DNA of 64,000 bases from positions 2,147,001-2,211,000 of the forward strand of contig NZ_AMWJ02000001.1 in NCBI RefSeq assembly GCF_000319305.2, in the 5' to 3' direction. This document shows, piece by piece, positions 24,629-32,776 of the stretch (position 1 is its first letter; each line of letters opens with the position of its first letter). Made by a program: the position numbers and the translations under genes. A model generated the notes under the pieces. The model was not told the DNA's origin, made no database searches, and saw nothing but the letters and a program-made list of their open reading frames with translations. The stretch is from Pseudomonas bharatica CSV86 (lineage in GTDB: Bacteria; Pseudomonadota; Gammaproteobacteria; Pseudomonadales; Pseudomonadaceae).

Positions 24629-26125
24629 TCAGTCCTCCAGGTCTGCCGAGGCGCTCAGGCGGCCCCAGGTGTCAGCGATGAACATCAATCGAGCAAGGTT
24701 CTGCTGCAGTCCTCTGGTGTCCAGGTCTGGAGCCAGCTCAGCCAGCAAGCCCAGCACTTCGGGCTCGTCGCGGTCCTGCTGCAGCGCCTCGATCACAGGA
24801 AGCAACGCCTGCTCGGCCTGCTGCTGCAACTCCGTTGCCGCCAACCCTTCAATCGCCTGATCGAGCGCGTGTTGATCCAGTACCGGGCGCACACTTGGAG
24901 CTTCGGCAAACTCGGGCTGGGTGACCGGGGCGACTTCGACGATGTCGCCTGGCTGGAGGTTGTAGGTTCTCTGCCAGTATGCGGCAGTGAACTTCACACC
25001 CGACTCGGTCAGAGACTTGTCACGCTCGGCCAGCGTCTTGTCGATCTGCTCCTGCTCCCACAGCTCGTAGACCGGGGCATCAACGTCTTCGCCGAAGTTC
25101 AGATCGACCACCACCCGGATCGCGGCGTTGAGCGTTGCGGCGACGATGCTGGCGTCACCATCACGGATGTCCTCTGTCACATCCAATCCGGCCATCGCGC
25201 TGGCCCGGTTCGAGGTTGCTTCGGTGGTCTGGTTCTGGCCGAGCAGCGCAACGTTGATCTCGCTGCGGCAGTACATCAGCAGCTCGCGATAGACATCGGC
25301 ACTGCCGGTCTTGCCAGCGGCCTCCTTGATTTCGACGCTGGAGTCGTTCGGGATCACAGCAACTGCGTCCTGGACCATCTGCTCCAGGCTATCGAGCAAG
25401 TCATCGGTTTCCTTGGTCGCGGCACCGCGTGGGTGCTTGCCGATCAGCCAAGGGCTGCCGTATTTCTCGGTGAATTGGACCCAGAACTTCAGCCCGCCCT
25501 TCATGAAGACCACCGGCCAAAAGCACATGGACAGGTCGGCGAATCCGTACGGGTTATTGTAAGTCGCGTCTTGCCGGGCAACGATAAATCGCTGCGGGTC
25601 GCATAGCTCGCCCTGGATGCCGGCATCGCGAGCCCGGAAGCGCAGCTGGTTGTCCTGGTCATACAGGAACCACTCGGCAGGTTTGCCCAGGAGGTCTTCG
25701 GGTATGAGGTGCAAGCCCACGGATTTCCACATCAGTTCGACCGGCTGATAGCCGAATAGCGCGGCATCAAGCAGCTCGCGAACAATGCGGTCCAGGTCAA
25801 GGTCGGCCAGCCAGTCACGGACGAAGCGTTCTACCCGGACAGGTGCTTGCCCGCGCTTCAAGTCCCGCTCCAGAGCGAGCACTGAGGACTTGCGACGGCG
25901 AATGTTGCCGCCAACCAGGGCGGCGCTGCGCAGGTCCCGGTAGACCTTGATGTCCTTGCCCTGGGCCTTGAGGATCGGATCTGGGTTGGGCAGGTACATG
26001 CCCAGGGCCTGCGCATCGAAGCTGCGGCCACGGCTGGCGATGTGTTCTGTCAGGCTCTTGTCGCGCCGGGCTTCGGCGAAGGTGACGAACTCGGTGGGAC
26101 TGACCCACAGGCCCTTGCTGCTCAT
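24629..26125 (-). CDS. Portal protein (DUF935, Mu gp29)
   Basis: 498 aa, usual for the family. Motifs: LRSAALVGGNIRRRKSSVLALE (about 65-88), FGYQPVELMWKSVG (about 128), FWVQFTEKYGSPWLIGKHPRGA (about 215-236) and the middle VALLGQNQTTEATSNRASAMAGLDV. Forms the head vertex through which DNA is packaged. The start overlaps the terminase stop by 4 bases (ATGA). Confidence 0.9.
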   Translation of the reverse strand: MSSKGLWVSPTEFVTFAEARRDKSLTEHIASRGRSFDAQALGMYLPNPDPILKAQGKDIKVYRDLRSAALVGGNIRRRKSSVLALERDLKRGQAPVRVERFVRDWLADLDLDRIVRELLDAALFGYQPVELMWKSVGLHLIPEDLLGKPAEWFLYDQDNQLRFRARDAGIQGELCDPQRFIVARQDATYNNPYGFADLSMCFWPVVFMKGGLKFWVQFTEKYGSPWLIGKHPRGAATKETDDLLDSLEQMVQDAVAVIPNDSSVEIKEAAGKTGSADVYRELLMYCRSEINVALLGQNQTTEATSNRASAMAGLDVTEDIRDGDASIVAATLNAAIRVVVDLNFGEDVDAPVYELWEQEQIDKTLAERDKSLTESGVKFTAAYWQRTYNLQPGDIVEVAPVTQPEFAEAPSVRPVLDQHALDQAIEGLAATELQQQAEQALLPVIEALQQDRDEPEVLGLLAELAPDLDTRGLQQNLARLMFIADTWGRLSASADLED

Positions 26126-27741
26126 GCGTACCCCTGGAAGATCTGAGATGCCGCACGACTGCGGCGGGATTTCACTTGGACTGGAGCAGACGCGCTGTCC
26201 AGGGTGGCGAAGTTGGCCAGCACACCAGCCCCGGCGAAGTCGCCGTGGCGGTACAGCTCCGGGTCTTTTAGGTCTTGCTGGCGGGCTTTGACGATCATCG
26301 GGATGCCATCCACGGTTTCGATTGCACGGATGTCCTGTTGCAGCGAGTCATCCTTGGGCAGCGTGATCGTGCCGTCTTCGAACAGGCCGACGAAGCGTGG
26401 CATCCAGGCGCCGTACCAGGCACGCGATAGCTTCACCTGGTGAATACGCTCATGACCGAACTCGTCTGCAGTGTCCTCGGCCAGTGTCTCGCCGTTGCCC
26501 GAGGCATCCAGGGCGGCGCTGATGAAATTGGGAAGCCCGCGCAGGATGGTGAACAGGATTTGCTGCTGCTGCCGGGTCGGCACCTTATGCATCTCGATCA
26601 CGAACGGCACGTCACGATGGCGTTGCTGATCGACAGACATCGGGCAGATGACCGAGAAGTCGCGGTGTCGGGCGTAGTCCATGCCGAGATACCAGCGCAG
26701 CTCAGGGTCGAGCTGCTTAAACAACGGCAGTAGGTTCGGCTCCATCCAGGTATCGATGTAGGCCTCACGACGATAGACCGCCTGCTGGGTGAAGCTCTCG
26801 TCCAGGGCAAGCCGAAGTACCTGCCGATCTGGACGCATGGCGTCCTCGATCCACACACCAGGTACGCACACGCCGTTACCGTCGCGGGGGATTGCATCCA
26901 GCTCTTCCCGCATCTGCGCCTTACGCGGGCCGTATGCGTTACGGATGCTCTTGTACCAGGCTTCCTTGCCTTCGGCGGTCGGCTCCTCGCCACGCATCAT
27001 GCAGCGGCGCTCAAACAGACCATTGGCGACAGCGTCATCAAAGGTCGCTTTGTAGACCACCGCGGCATCACCGTAGCGGCCTTCCTGGATGTCCTTGATC
27101 ATGCCGTTGAAGGCATTGGCCTTGCCGTTGTGAGTGCTGATGATGACGATACGACCGCCCCAGATCAGCAATGCGGTCGCGGCATCGAGCACCGCAGACA
27201 CATTCCGGTGATAGGCGGCCTCGTCGATGATCACCTTGCCCTGCAGGCCACGCAGGTTGGCCGGGTTGCTCGACAGCGCAACGATCTTGAAGCCCGAGGC
27301 ATAGCGGATGCGGTAGGCATTGATCTGGCGGGTGTTGCCTGATTCGTCCTGGTCTTCGAACAAGAATTCTTCGATCTCGCTGACACCCGACGCCTGGGCT
27401 TCGGCAATGACGCGGGAGAACTTCGCGCAGTAGCCGATGAACTCCAACCCCTTTTCCTTGGTGTCGCCGACGTAGAACACGTCCATGCCGTGCGCGCTTT
27501 TGCGCGAGGCTGCGGTGATCACCGAGTCCAGAGCCTCAGCAAAGGTGATGCCGGTACGACGGCCTTTCTCGCACAGCTTGATCTGGGCGTCGATAGCCAG
27601 CCAGTCGGCCTGGTGGGCCATCAGCAGGCCTTCGGTGATGGGGTTGTAGCCTTGAGGGATCGACCGAACGGAGTCCGGCAGCTCGTCCCATTCAACGACA
27701 CGCAGGGTGCTGGTGCTTGGTTTTACCGCTGGGGCGCTCAT
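26122..27741 (-). CDS. Terminase large subunit (Mu gp28-like)
   Basis: 539 aa. The ATPase centre has CEKGRRTGITFAEAL as an atypical Walker A (about 57-71), GKVIIDEAAYH as Walker B with DEAA (about 168-178) and IISTHNGKANAF as motif III (about 200). The C-terminal nuclease part carries LGMDYARHRDFSVI (about 353) and SAALDASGNGETLAEDTADEFG (about 415), the RNase H-like acidic residues. Packages DNA by headful from the inserted phage. Coupled to its small partner. Confidence 0.9.
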   Translation of the reverse strand: MSAPAVKPSTSTLRVVEWDELPDSVRSIPQGYNPITEGLLMAHQADWLAIDAQIKLCEKGRRTGITFAEALDSVITAASRKSAHGMDVFYVGDTKEKGLEFIGYCAKFSRVIAEAQASGVSEIEEFLFEDQDESGNTRQINAYRIRYASGFKIVALSSNPANLRGLQGKVIIDEAAYHRNVSAVLDAATALLIWGGRIVIISTHNGKANAFNGMIKDIQEGRYGDAAVVYKATFDDAVANGLFERRCMMRGEEPTAEGKEAWYKSIRNAYGPRKAQMREELDAIPRDGNGVCVPGVWIEDAMRPDRQVLRLALDESFTQQAVYRREAYIDTWMEPNLLPLFKQLDPELRWYLGMDYARHRDFSVICPMSVDQQRHRDVPFVIEMHKVPTRQQQQILFTILRGLPNFISAALDASGNGETLAEDTADEFGHERIHQVKLSRAWYGAWMPRFVGLFEDGTITLPKDDSLQQDIRAIETVDGIPMIVKARQQDLKDPELYRHGDFAGAGVLANFATLDSASAPVQVKSRRSRAASQIFQGYA

Positions 27742-28289
27742 ACCTTCACGCCCAGGAATTTCTGGCGCCAGAACAAGGCCTGTTCTTCGTCCATTCCACC
27801 GCTACGGACCTCTTTGTCCAGCTCAGCGGCCTGCTCCTGCAGGAGACGTTCGCGGGCAGCGCGTTCGATAAACTGGCGCTCTTTCACGCTGAGGGTTCGG
27901 GCTTCCATGGTCGCCTTCGCCGCACGGGCCAGGGTGGCCACCTCCTTGATGGTTACCTCGTCTTTTTCATGCGCGCCCATCGCAGCCTGGTAGGTGAGCG
28001 TTGAAATGGCCTCAACCAGCAGTGCGCCGGTCTTGTCGCTGGAGTCTTCACCCAGCGCACCAACGAACGCTTCAGCCTGCTCGCGATGCTGGCGGGCTTT
28101 CTCGGTGAGCTGTTCAAAACCAACCTTGAAACGCCCCAGGGCTGATCGGCTGGGCACCTTCTCGTTGGGGAAGCGGCGGCGCAGATCCTCGATCATCTCG
28201 TCGAGCGTCATCCGGTCTTCACGCAACAGCTTCTGCAAGTACGCCTTGACCACCGGCGGCAGGCGGCTGACTGACGATTTACCCGCCAT
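27738..28289 (-). CDS. Terminase small subunit-like (DUF3486, Mu gp27)
   Basis: 183 aa. KSSVSRLPPVVKAYLQKLLREDRMTLDEMIEDLRRRFP is the DUF3486 helix-turn-helix start; then a long helix and FIERAARERLLQEQAAELDKEV and ALFWRQKFLG at the C-terminus. Position before the large terminase and the family assignment support a DNA-recognition role in packaging. Confidence 0.85.
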   Translation of the reverse strand: MAGKSSVSRLPPVVKAYLQKLLREDRMTLDEMIEDLRRRFPNEKVPSRSALGRFKVGFEQLTEKARQHREQAEAFVGALGEDSSDKTGALLVEAISTLTYQAAMGAHEKDEVTIKEVATLARAAKATMEARTLSVKERQFIERAARERLLQEQAAELDKEVRSGGMDEEQALFWRQKFLGVKV

Positions 28290-28583
28290 TCAGGCCCCCG
28301 GACGCTTGATGCCAGGCACTCGGGCCCGGCCAGCTGCGATGTCCTGCCCGCGTTCTGTGAGGCAGGCAACCAGAACAGGGCCGATGTCCTCCAGGGCCAC
28401 AGCCCCTTGCTCGGAAAGCCAGTGGAGTTCGGTCTTCACCTGGTCACGGCTGACGCTGTGGCCGTAGTTGTCCAGGGCGGCGTTGAGCACAGAACTGTTA
28501 GCCCGGTACGCAGGCATTTCAGCAAGCAAACGCAGGATCACAAGGCGCATGTCTTGGCGCAGGAATTCGGCGTATTGGGTCAT
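28290..28583 (-). CDS. Phage winged-helix protein (Mu gp26 position)
   Basis: 97 aa. RLVILRLLAEMPAYRANSSVLNAALDNYGHSVSRDQVKTELHWLSEQGAVALEDIGPVLVACLTERGQDIAAG reads as a winged helix with a C-terminal beta hairpin, a conserved Mu-like prophage family of unknown function. Overlaps the DUF2730 stop by 4 bases. Confidence 0.8.
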   Translation of the reverse strand: MTQYAEFLRQDMRLVILRLLAEMPAYRANSSVLNAALDNYGHSVSRDQVKTELHWLSEQGAVALEDIGPVLVACLTERGQDIAAGRARVPGIKRPGA

Positions 28584-28873
28584 GGTTTTTCTCGTAACAG
28601 GTAGTCATTGATCCGGTCCACGGCACGGGAGATGGACTGCATTCCTGCCAGCTCAGCCCGCACGGCTTTCATGTCGCCGAGCAGCTCGGCAATGGCAGCC
28701 TGGTCGGGCAAATGGCGCACGCGCTCTTCCAGGGCGACGATGCGTGTACGCAGCTCCAGCAGCTCTTGACCGCTGGCGGCCTGGCGTTTTGTCAGCCAGG
28801 TGTAGATCCCAAGCACGGTCAGGATCAGCCACTGCACGGTTTGGAAACCGAAGTTGAGTTCGTTCAGGTTCAT
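28580..28873 (-). CDS. DUF2730 protein (Mu gp25-like)
   Basis: 97 aa from ATG 28873, which overlaps the zinc-finger gene stop. One N-terminal transmembrane helix (FQTVQWLILTVLGIYTWL) then a coiled coil (ELLELRTRIVALEERVRHL). Conserved in Mu-like phages between lysis and packaging genes; role unknown, perhaps membrane-linked in late infection. Confidence 0.8.
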   Translation of the reverse strand: MNLNELNFGFQTVQWLILTVLGIYTWLTKRQAASGQELLELRTRIVALEERVRHLPDQAAIAELLGDMKAVRAELAGMQSISRAVDRINDYLLREKP

Positions 28874-29088
28874 CGCAGCCCTCGCTTGGCCAAGTGTTCC
28901 AGGGAGCTCTTGCACTCGATGCAGTGCTCGGTACCAGGTTCGGCCTGGCGGCGCTCTTCAGGGATCGCATCACCGCACTCCTCGCAGCGATAGGCGGACG
29001 GTCCCGAGCGGCGTTGCAGACCGCTGCGATGAGCCAGCAGCGCGGCCTCAGTGAAGTCGTTGTCCTGCGCTTGATCAGCTACATCCAT
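28870..29088 (-). CDS. TraR/DksA-type zinc-finger protein
   Basis: 72 aa. The C4 finger YRCEECGDAIPEERRQAEPGTEHCIECKSSLE (about 34-65) with CxxC-17-CxxC spacing is diagnostic of the short TraR/DksA class that enters the RNA polymerase secondary channel. In phages these may adjust host promoters. Coupled to the DUF2730 gene by ATGA. Confidence 0.85.
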   Translation of the reverse strand: MDVADQAQDNDFTEAALLAHRSGLQRRSGPSAYRCEECGDAIPEERRQAEPGTEHCIECKSSLEHLAKRGLR

Positions 29089-29094
29089 ACACGG

Positions 29095-29705
29095 TCAGTC
29101 CTTTTGTTCTTGAAGGTCGAGCAAGGCGTTGAGCTGCGCCAGGTTGTTGCGAGCCCACATGCCGTAGTCCTGGGCGTGGGCCAGGATGTCTGCGGGAGTG
29201 ACGCCGCTTTCCAGTAGCTCGGCATCAGTGCCGGGGCGGGCTTGGCCGCTGCTTCAGCGTTGCCGGCAGCGGTGCCTTTGGTGTTGGCTGGCACACCGAG
29301 GGCGGCGTTGTAGTCGCGCAGCCAGCCAGCAGTGAACACGCAACGAGGAATGGCCACAGGCTTTGCCGCAGGCGCTGGCAGGTAGACGGTCGTGACATTG
29401 GGGATTCGCTCCTGGAGCTGCTCCAGCTCGGTTTGGTGTTGGGTCTTAGCCGCCAAGAGCTGGGCTTCCGCGTCGTTGGCGCGGCGCATCTCGCTCAAGA
29501 GGTCGTCTAGGTTCCGCTGCCCGCTGGCCAACGCCCGCTCTGCGTGCTCTCGCTTCAGGTCGGCCAGGTCTGCCGCTCCTGCAGCAGTGGCCTGGCGATC
29601 TCCGAGTCCATACCCGACAGAGCCAGCTGCAGCTGCACTCAGGGCGCAGGCGGCGACCGCCCAAGCCAAGCTGCTCGGCAGGGACAAGAAATCAAGCGCG
29701 GCCAT
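29095..29705 (-). CDS. LysB/Rz-like inner spanin, frameshifted
   Basis: About 203 aa after one repair. N-terminal membrane anchor (SLAWAVAACALSAAAAGSVGYGLG), then a coiled coil (DLKREHAERALASGQRNLDDLLSEMRRANDAEAQLLAAKTQHQTELEQLQ) and the PRCVFTAGWLRDYNAALG motif of Pseudomonas LysB proteins. The frame is lost at the G run 29233-29236 after AKPAP. One extra base continues GTDAELLESGVTPADILAHAQDYGMWARNNLAQL to TGA 29095-29097. Spans the periplasm for outer-membrane disruption at lysis. Confidence 0.8.
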
Positions 29706-29832
29706 GTTTGTATCTCCAGCGATTGCGCATCTTTCGAGGTCGCCGGGTGGCGCAGGTCAACCAGGTACCAGCGGCGGTGGGTGGAAGACAAAGCCAGGTG
29801 AGAGGCAACGGCAACAACAGCCGCAGCTTCAC
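29692..29832 (-). CDS. Small hydrophobic ORF between holin and spanin
   Basis: 46 aa from GTG 29832, overlapping the holin stop (GTGA) and the spanin start by 14 bases. An N-terminal hydrophobic segment (LRLLLPLPLTWLCLPPTAAG) is followed by a very basic tail. The tight coupling argues for translation; there is no lipobox that would make it an outer spanin. Could be a lysis accessory or a shadow of the region. Confidence 0.4.
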   Translation of the reverse strand: MKLRLLLPLPLTWLCLPPTAAGTWLTCATRRPRKMRNRWRYKHGRA

Positions 29833-30047
29833 GATGGCGTGTCCTGGTCGGGGCCCTGTTTCACGAGGCGGGCGAGGAACAGCAGAAGGGCCAGTGCGCT
29901 GTTGAGCACCGCGTAGGCTCGGTCCGAGAGCTGCGCTTCCCACATAGGCAGGATGCTGACCTGGAGGAACCCGAACAGCGCGATCAGCAGCCCGAGCTGG
30001 ATGCTGTACAAGCGATAGCAGCGGCGCCAATTCGCGATCAGCTTCAT
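29829..30047 (-). CDS. Putative holin
   Basis: 72 aa from ATG 30047. Two transmembrane helices (LGLLIALFGFLQVSILPMW and YAVLNSALALLLFLARL) with basic N- and acidic C-terminal ends. Position between endolysin and spanin, size and topology fit a class II holin. Overlaps the endolysin-like stop by 4 bases. Confidence 0.75.
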   Translation of the reverse strand: MKLIANWRRCYRLYSIQLGLLIALFGFLQVSILPMWEAQLSDRAYAVLNSALALLLFLARLVKQGPDQDTPS

Positions 30048-30514
30048 ACCGGTTCCCCGTGGTAGGCACCGGGAACGATACCGGCGAGTTGCAAGCCTTC
30101 GTTGATCAGCGCTTCGCCGTACCAAACGCCGCCAGGGAGTGGCCCGGCGCCGTTTTCATGCCCGATGATCCCCAACACCAGAACCAACATGGTCTTGAAG
30201 TCATACACATCGATACGCCCGTCAGGCGAAACGCCCATGCGGTTAGCCACACTGCGGATGTAGCTTTCGGTGTTGTTCTCGGTGGGTGGGGCCCACCGCC
30301 CGATGATCAGACGAGGGGTACGCAGACCATGTTTGTCTTGATACGTGATAAGGGTGCGCGCGATAGCGCGGATGCCCCACTGGGCGCCAGTGAACTGGAC
30401 GAAGTCGGCGTCGCTCTGGTTCGCCGACATACCTTGCCAGCGAGTGCCTTTGACGTGTCGGATGTTTCCGGGGTTGTGATTGCGGATACCGCGCGGGGTG
30501 TTGACGGGTCGCAT
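30044..30514 (-). CDS. Endolysin-like muramidase / structural lysozyme
   Basis: 156 aa from ATG 30514 (MRPVNTPRGIRNHNPGNIRH). GIRNHNPGNIRHVKGTRWQGM and GAQWGIRAIARTLITYQDKHGL...IIGRWAPPTENNTESYIRSVANRMG are characteristic of the Pseudomonas/PRD1-P5-like lysozyme family that opens the lysis cassette in such prophages. It should cut peptidoglycan; I cannot assign the catalytic Glu with certainty. First gene after late motif copy 1 (30593-30613), matching Mu Plys. Confidence 0.8.
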   Translation of the reverse strand: MRPVNTPRGIRNHNPGNIRHVKGTRWQGMSANQSDADFVQFTGAQWGIRAIARTLITYQDKHGLRTPRLIIGRWAPPTENNTESYIRSVANRMGVSPDGRIDVYDFKTMLVLVLGIIGHENGAGPLPGGVWYGEALINEGLQLAGIVPGAYHGEPV

Positions 30515-30557
30515 GACGCCTCCTGCAGGTAAGGCGCCAGGGCGGCGCCGAAACGAA

Positions 30558-30613
30558 CACGCCGCCATGATCGGCGGCGTGGGCAGGAAGCGCTTTTAAT
30601 CGGGTTTAAAGAG
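30558..30613 (-). promoter_or_regulatory. Late dyad motif copy 1 (30593-30613) and leader hairpin
   Basis: CTTTTAATCGGGTTTAAAG at 30593-30611, 79 bases upstream of the lysis operon. A 9-bp hairpin CACGCCGCC (30558-30566) / GGCGGCGTG (30573-30581) lies between motif and gene and may terminate upstream transcripts or stabilise the leader. Confidence 0.75.
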
Positions 30614-30614
30614 A

Positions 30615-31169
30615 TCAGCCGTTCGTTTCGGTACCTTGGCTGAACGTACCGAGACACTCTCTTTTCTGCGAAAGATACTGGTCTTCAGCACTTTGTATCT
30701 GTCCTGGAGTTGCTTCGCTCCCTCGGAGAGTTGCACTAACCTTGGCTTGCCACAAAGTGCGAGCAAACGTCCCTGTCACGCCACATCTCCCCAAGGGCGC
30801 AAACACTGTTTCACCAAATAGAGCTTTTCCTTGCTCCGTCAGTTCACTAAGCCGCCTACTATGCTGGCCCAGTACTGTCGGATCCGTTGTTGCTAGCAAT
30901 GGTTCGCCATCAGCCAAAGCTTGATCCACCTCTGACAGGTACTGCTGGGCACTGGCCAATGATTGACTGTTTGGCTGTGTATACGTAGCTGCTGGAGCGG
31001 TAACGGCTGATGAAGCTTCAGCCGGCTCAATGCTTGTCGTGGGGGCATCGTGCTTGCTGGACCAAAAGACATAGGCCCCCACTGCAACGATGGCGACCCA
31101 GCCTACCAAGACGGCTTTTCGCTCTCCTGACGTCATGTCTTTCCAGGGTTTTGCTTGTTTTTTTGTCAC
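30615..31169 (-). CDS. Membrane-anchored phage protein of unknown function
   Basis: 184 aa. MTKKQAKPWKDMTSGERKAV followed by one transmembrane helix (LVGWVAIVAVGAYVFW), so a short cytoplasmic head and a periplasmic domain of about 145 aa with two cysteines (GRCGVTG and KRECLG) that could pair. The periplasmic part contains QYLSEVDQALADGEPLLAT and QAKVSATLRGSEATPGQIQSAEDQYLSQKREC. Between the lysis motif and repressor, in the moron position; a role in superinfection exclusion or lysogeny is inferred from place only. Confidence 0.65.
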   Translation of the reverse strand: MTKKQAKPWKDMTSGERKAVLVGWVAIVAVGAYVFWSSKHDAPTTSIEPAEASSAVTAPAATYTQPNSQSLASAQQYLSEVDQALADGEPLLATTDPTVLGQHSRRLSELTEQGKALFGETVFAPLGRCGVTGTFARTLWQAKVSATLRGSEATPGQIQSAEDQYLSQKRECLGTFSQGTETNG

Positions 31170-31229
31170 GTTGGCTTCCTTTCTTATCGTGTCTGCTGGC
31201 TTACCGATGTGCCTGGAGTATCAGGAAAG

Positions 31230-31682
31230 CTAGTCCCCTGCGGCTACGGTCACTCCAATAGCCCAACTGCGCCACGACTCCGGCAAATAATCCTTGATTA
31301 AAAAACTGGTCGCCGCGATGGCGGCAAAGACTCCAAATGCCTTCAGCAGATACCGGTCGGTTTCGGATTTGCGGATCTTCGCTTCCTCTTCGGCGACGAG
31401 TTCATCATGACGGTGCATATCGTAGTCGCAATGCATGCAGTGTTTTGTATACCGCCAAGCTGGCTGGCCGCATTGCGGGCACTCGCGTTCTCGATCGCTG
31501 CCACGAGGTGGGGGTTGCTTCCCTGAGTGAATCTCAAAATTTTGAGTTCCCAGGTTGATGTTCCCGTAGTCACCTTTGATCTTGACGATCAACTCGTGAT
31601 CGCGACCATCGGCAGGGAGATTCTTGATCTCCTCCGTGAGCCTGACCGACAACTTTGCCACCAGTTCATCATCGCTACGCAT
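31230..31682 (-). CDS. Zinc-ribbon membrane protein, unknown
   Basis: 150 aa. The middle has CPQCGQ...HCMHCDYDMH (about 68-88), a four-Cys zinc ribbon; a transmembrane helix follows near residue 113 (AFGVFAAIAATSFLI) with a second weak one at the C-terminus. The N-terminal 55 residues form a small beta-rich domain (ELIVKIKGDYGNINLGTQNFEIH). Lies next to the repressor in the same direction, so it may be expressed in the lysogen. Confidence 0.65.
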   Translation of the reverse strand: MRSDDELVAKLSVRLTEEIKNLPADGRDHELIVKIKGDYGNINLGTQNFEIHSGKQPPPRGSDRERECPQCGQPAWRYTKHCMHCDYDMHRHDELVAEEEAKIRKSETDRYLLKAFGVFAAIAATSFLIKDYLPESWRSWAIGVTVAAGD

Positions 31683-31698
31683 AACGCTCCTTGCTACT

Positions 31699-32124
31699 TC
31701 AGCGATTCACCACCAGCTTCAAGACCCTCTCGACCTGAGGCTCGTCCAGTGTTCGATCCCCGCCCAGCACGTTGTAAACCTCGGCTGCCACCGCTGCGAG
31801 TTTCGTGGCAGGCCAACGCTTACCGGCTAGACGGGCTGCGCTCTCCAACATCTCAGTGATGCGCTCCAAACGCCGTACATCAATCTGCTCGGGCTCCCCG
31901 TTGCTCTGTTGGCTAGAGCGATGTCCGGTCAGTACGAACTGAATATCAGCGCCAGCCTGGGCAAAGGAGAACAAAACTTCTCCGCCGGGAACGGCAGCGC
32001 CACGTTCGTAGCGCCCCCAAATCTCACGCGATACCCCGCATAGCTCAGCAGCTGATGCCTGTTTCAAGCCCAGCCGCACGCGCTCTTCCTTCATCCGATC
32101 AGCGGAAAGAGAAGAAAAGGTCAC
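31699..32124 (-). CDS. Prophage repressor (XRE family)
   Basis: 141 aa. Helix-turn-helix: RMKEERVRLGLKQASAAELCGVSREIWGRYERGAAVPGGEVLFSFAQAGADIQFVLTG (about 10-68), as in Pseudomonas phage C repressors. The C-terminal part (RRLERITEMLESAARLAG) is helical, with no LexA-like protease motif, so induction is probably not through RecA cleavage of this protein. Transcribed away from the early operon; the operator lies in 32125-32208. Confidence 0.8.
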   Translation of the reverse strand: MTFSSLSADRMKEERVRLGLKQASAAELCGVSREIWGRYERGAAVPGGEVLFSFAQAGADIQFVLTGHRSSQQSNGEPEQIDVRRLERITEMLESAARLAGKRWPATKLAAVAAEVYNVLGGDRTLDEPQVERVLKLVVNR

Positions 32125-32133
32125 ATAAACCCC

Positions 32134-32162
32134 TTGCTTAAGAGAACTTTGGTTCTCATAAT
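32134..32162 (+). promoter_or_regulatory. Early promoter with palindromic operator in the spacer
   Basis: TTGCTT (32134-32139), 17-bp spacer, CATAAT (32157-32162). The spacer holds GAGAAC-TTTG-GTTCTC (32142-32157), a perfect 6-bp inverted repeat that a repressor or Ner-like protein bound there would use to block RNA polymerase. It lies upstream of the Ner-like gene at 32209 and behind the repressor start. Confidence 0.7.
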
Positions 32163-32208
32163 CATCTACACAAACCTAAATCATCTTTGCATCACAGGAG
32201 CCACTGCC

Positions 32209-32421
32209 ATGGCCACCCATGCCAAAGCCCTAAGCGCCGAGCAAGTGAAAGAAAACTTTCGTCGCGCCGGTAAAACGATCACTGAATGGGCCACCGAGAA
32301 CGGGTACACCCGCAACGAGGTGTACCGCGTGCTGAATGGTCAAGCCAAGGCCCACTACGGGAAGGCTCATGACATCGCCGTCAAGCTGGGCCTGAAAGCC
32401 AAGCCGGCGTTGGCCGCATGA
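32209..32421 (+). CDS. Ner/Cro-like DNA-binding protein
   Basis: 70 aa from ATG 32209 with ACAGGAG as RBS. ENFRRAGKTITEWATENGYTRNEVYRVLNGQAKAHYGKAHDIAVKLGL is a helix-turn-helix of the Ner-like family (recognition TRNEVYRVLNG). Divergent from the repressor, the position of Mu Ner, which turns down early transcription and repressor synthesis. Confidence 0.8.
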   Translation: MATHAKALSAEQVKENFRRAGKTITEWATENGYTRNEVYRVLNGQAKAHYGKAHDIAVKLGLKAKPALAA

Positions 32422-32436
32422 GGTCCATCATGACGC

Positions 32437-32667
32437 TCATACATCCCGTCTCGAACAATACCGATAATCAGCCAAAAGCTGCTCGGCCATTTCATCCAAC
32501 GTACAGGCCACAGTGCCTTCCAACCCTAGGCCTGCGATCCGCAGATCGGCTTGTAGCTTCAGCTCACTCAAGCATCCCGCACGTTGGAGTGACCCAGCCA
32601 GGACCATCACACAGCGAGCAAGCCCCTCAATACGGCCTGCCAATTCTTCGAAATCTCGCACGTCCAT
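32437..32667 (-). CDS. Short helical protein antisense within the early region
   Basis: 76 aa. MDVRDFEELAGRIEGLARCVMVLAGSLQ ... GTVACTLDEMAEQLLADYRYC reads as a two-helix acidic protein and resembles small proteins I associate with Pseudomonas phages. The complementary plus frame is unlikely protein. It faces the early operon between the Ner-like gene and 32777. Moderate support only. Confidence 0.5.
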   Translation of the reverse strand: MDVRDFEELAGRIEGLARCVMVLAGSLQRAGCLSELKLQADLRIAGLGLEGTVACTLDEMAEQLLADYRYCSRRDV

Positions 32668-32776
32668 CGGTGACCTCGGCTGTCAATTTACAGCAAAAGA
32701 TTGCACGCACCGAAATCATTTTGCCTACCTGCAAAGCCCGGGTTTGTTTGGAAAGGTTTCCTCGGGGAGGCTTCCA

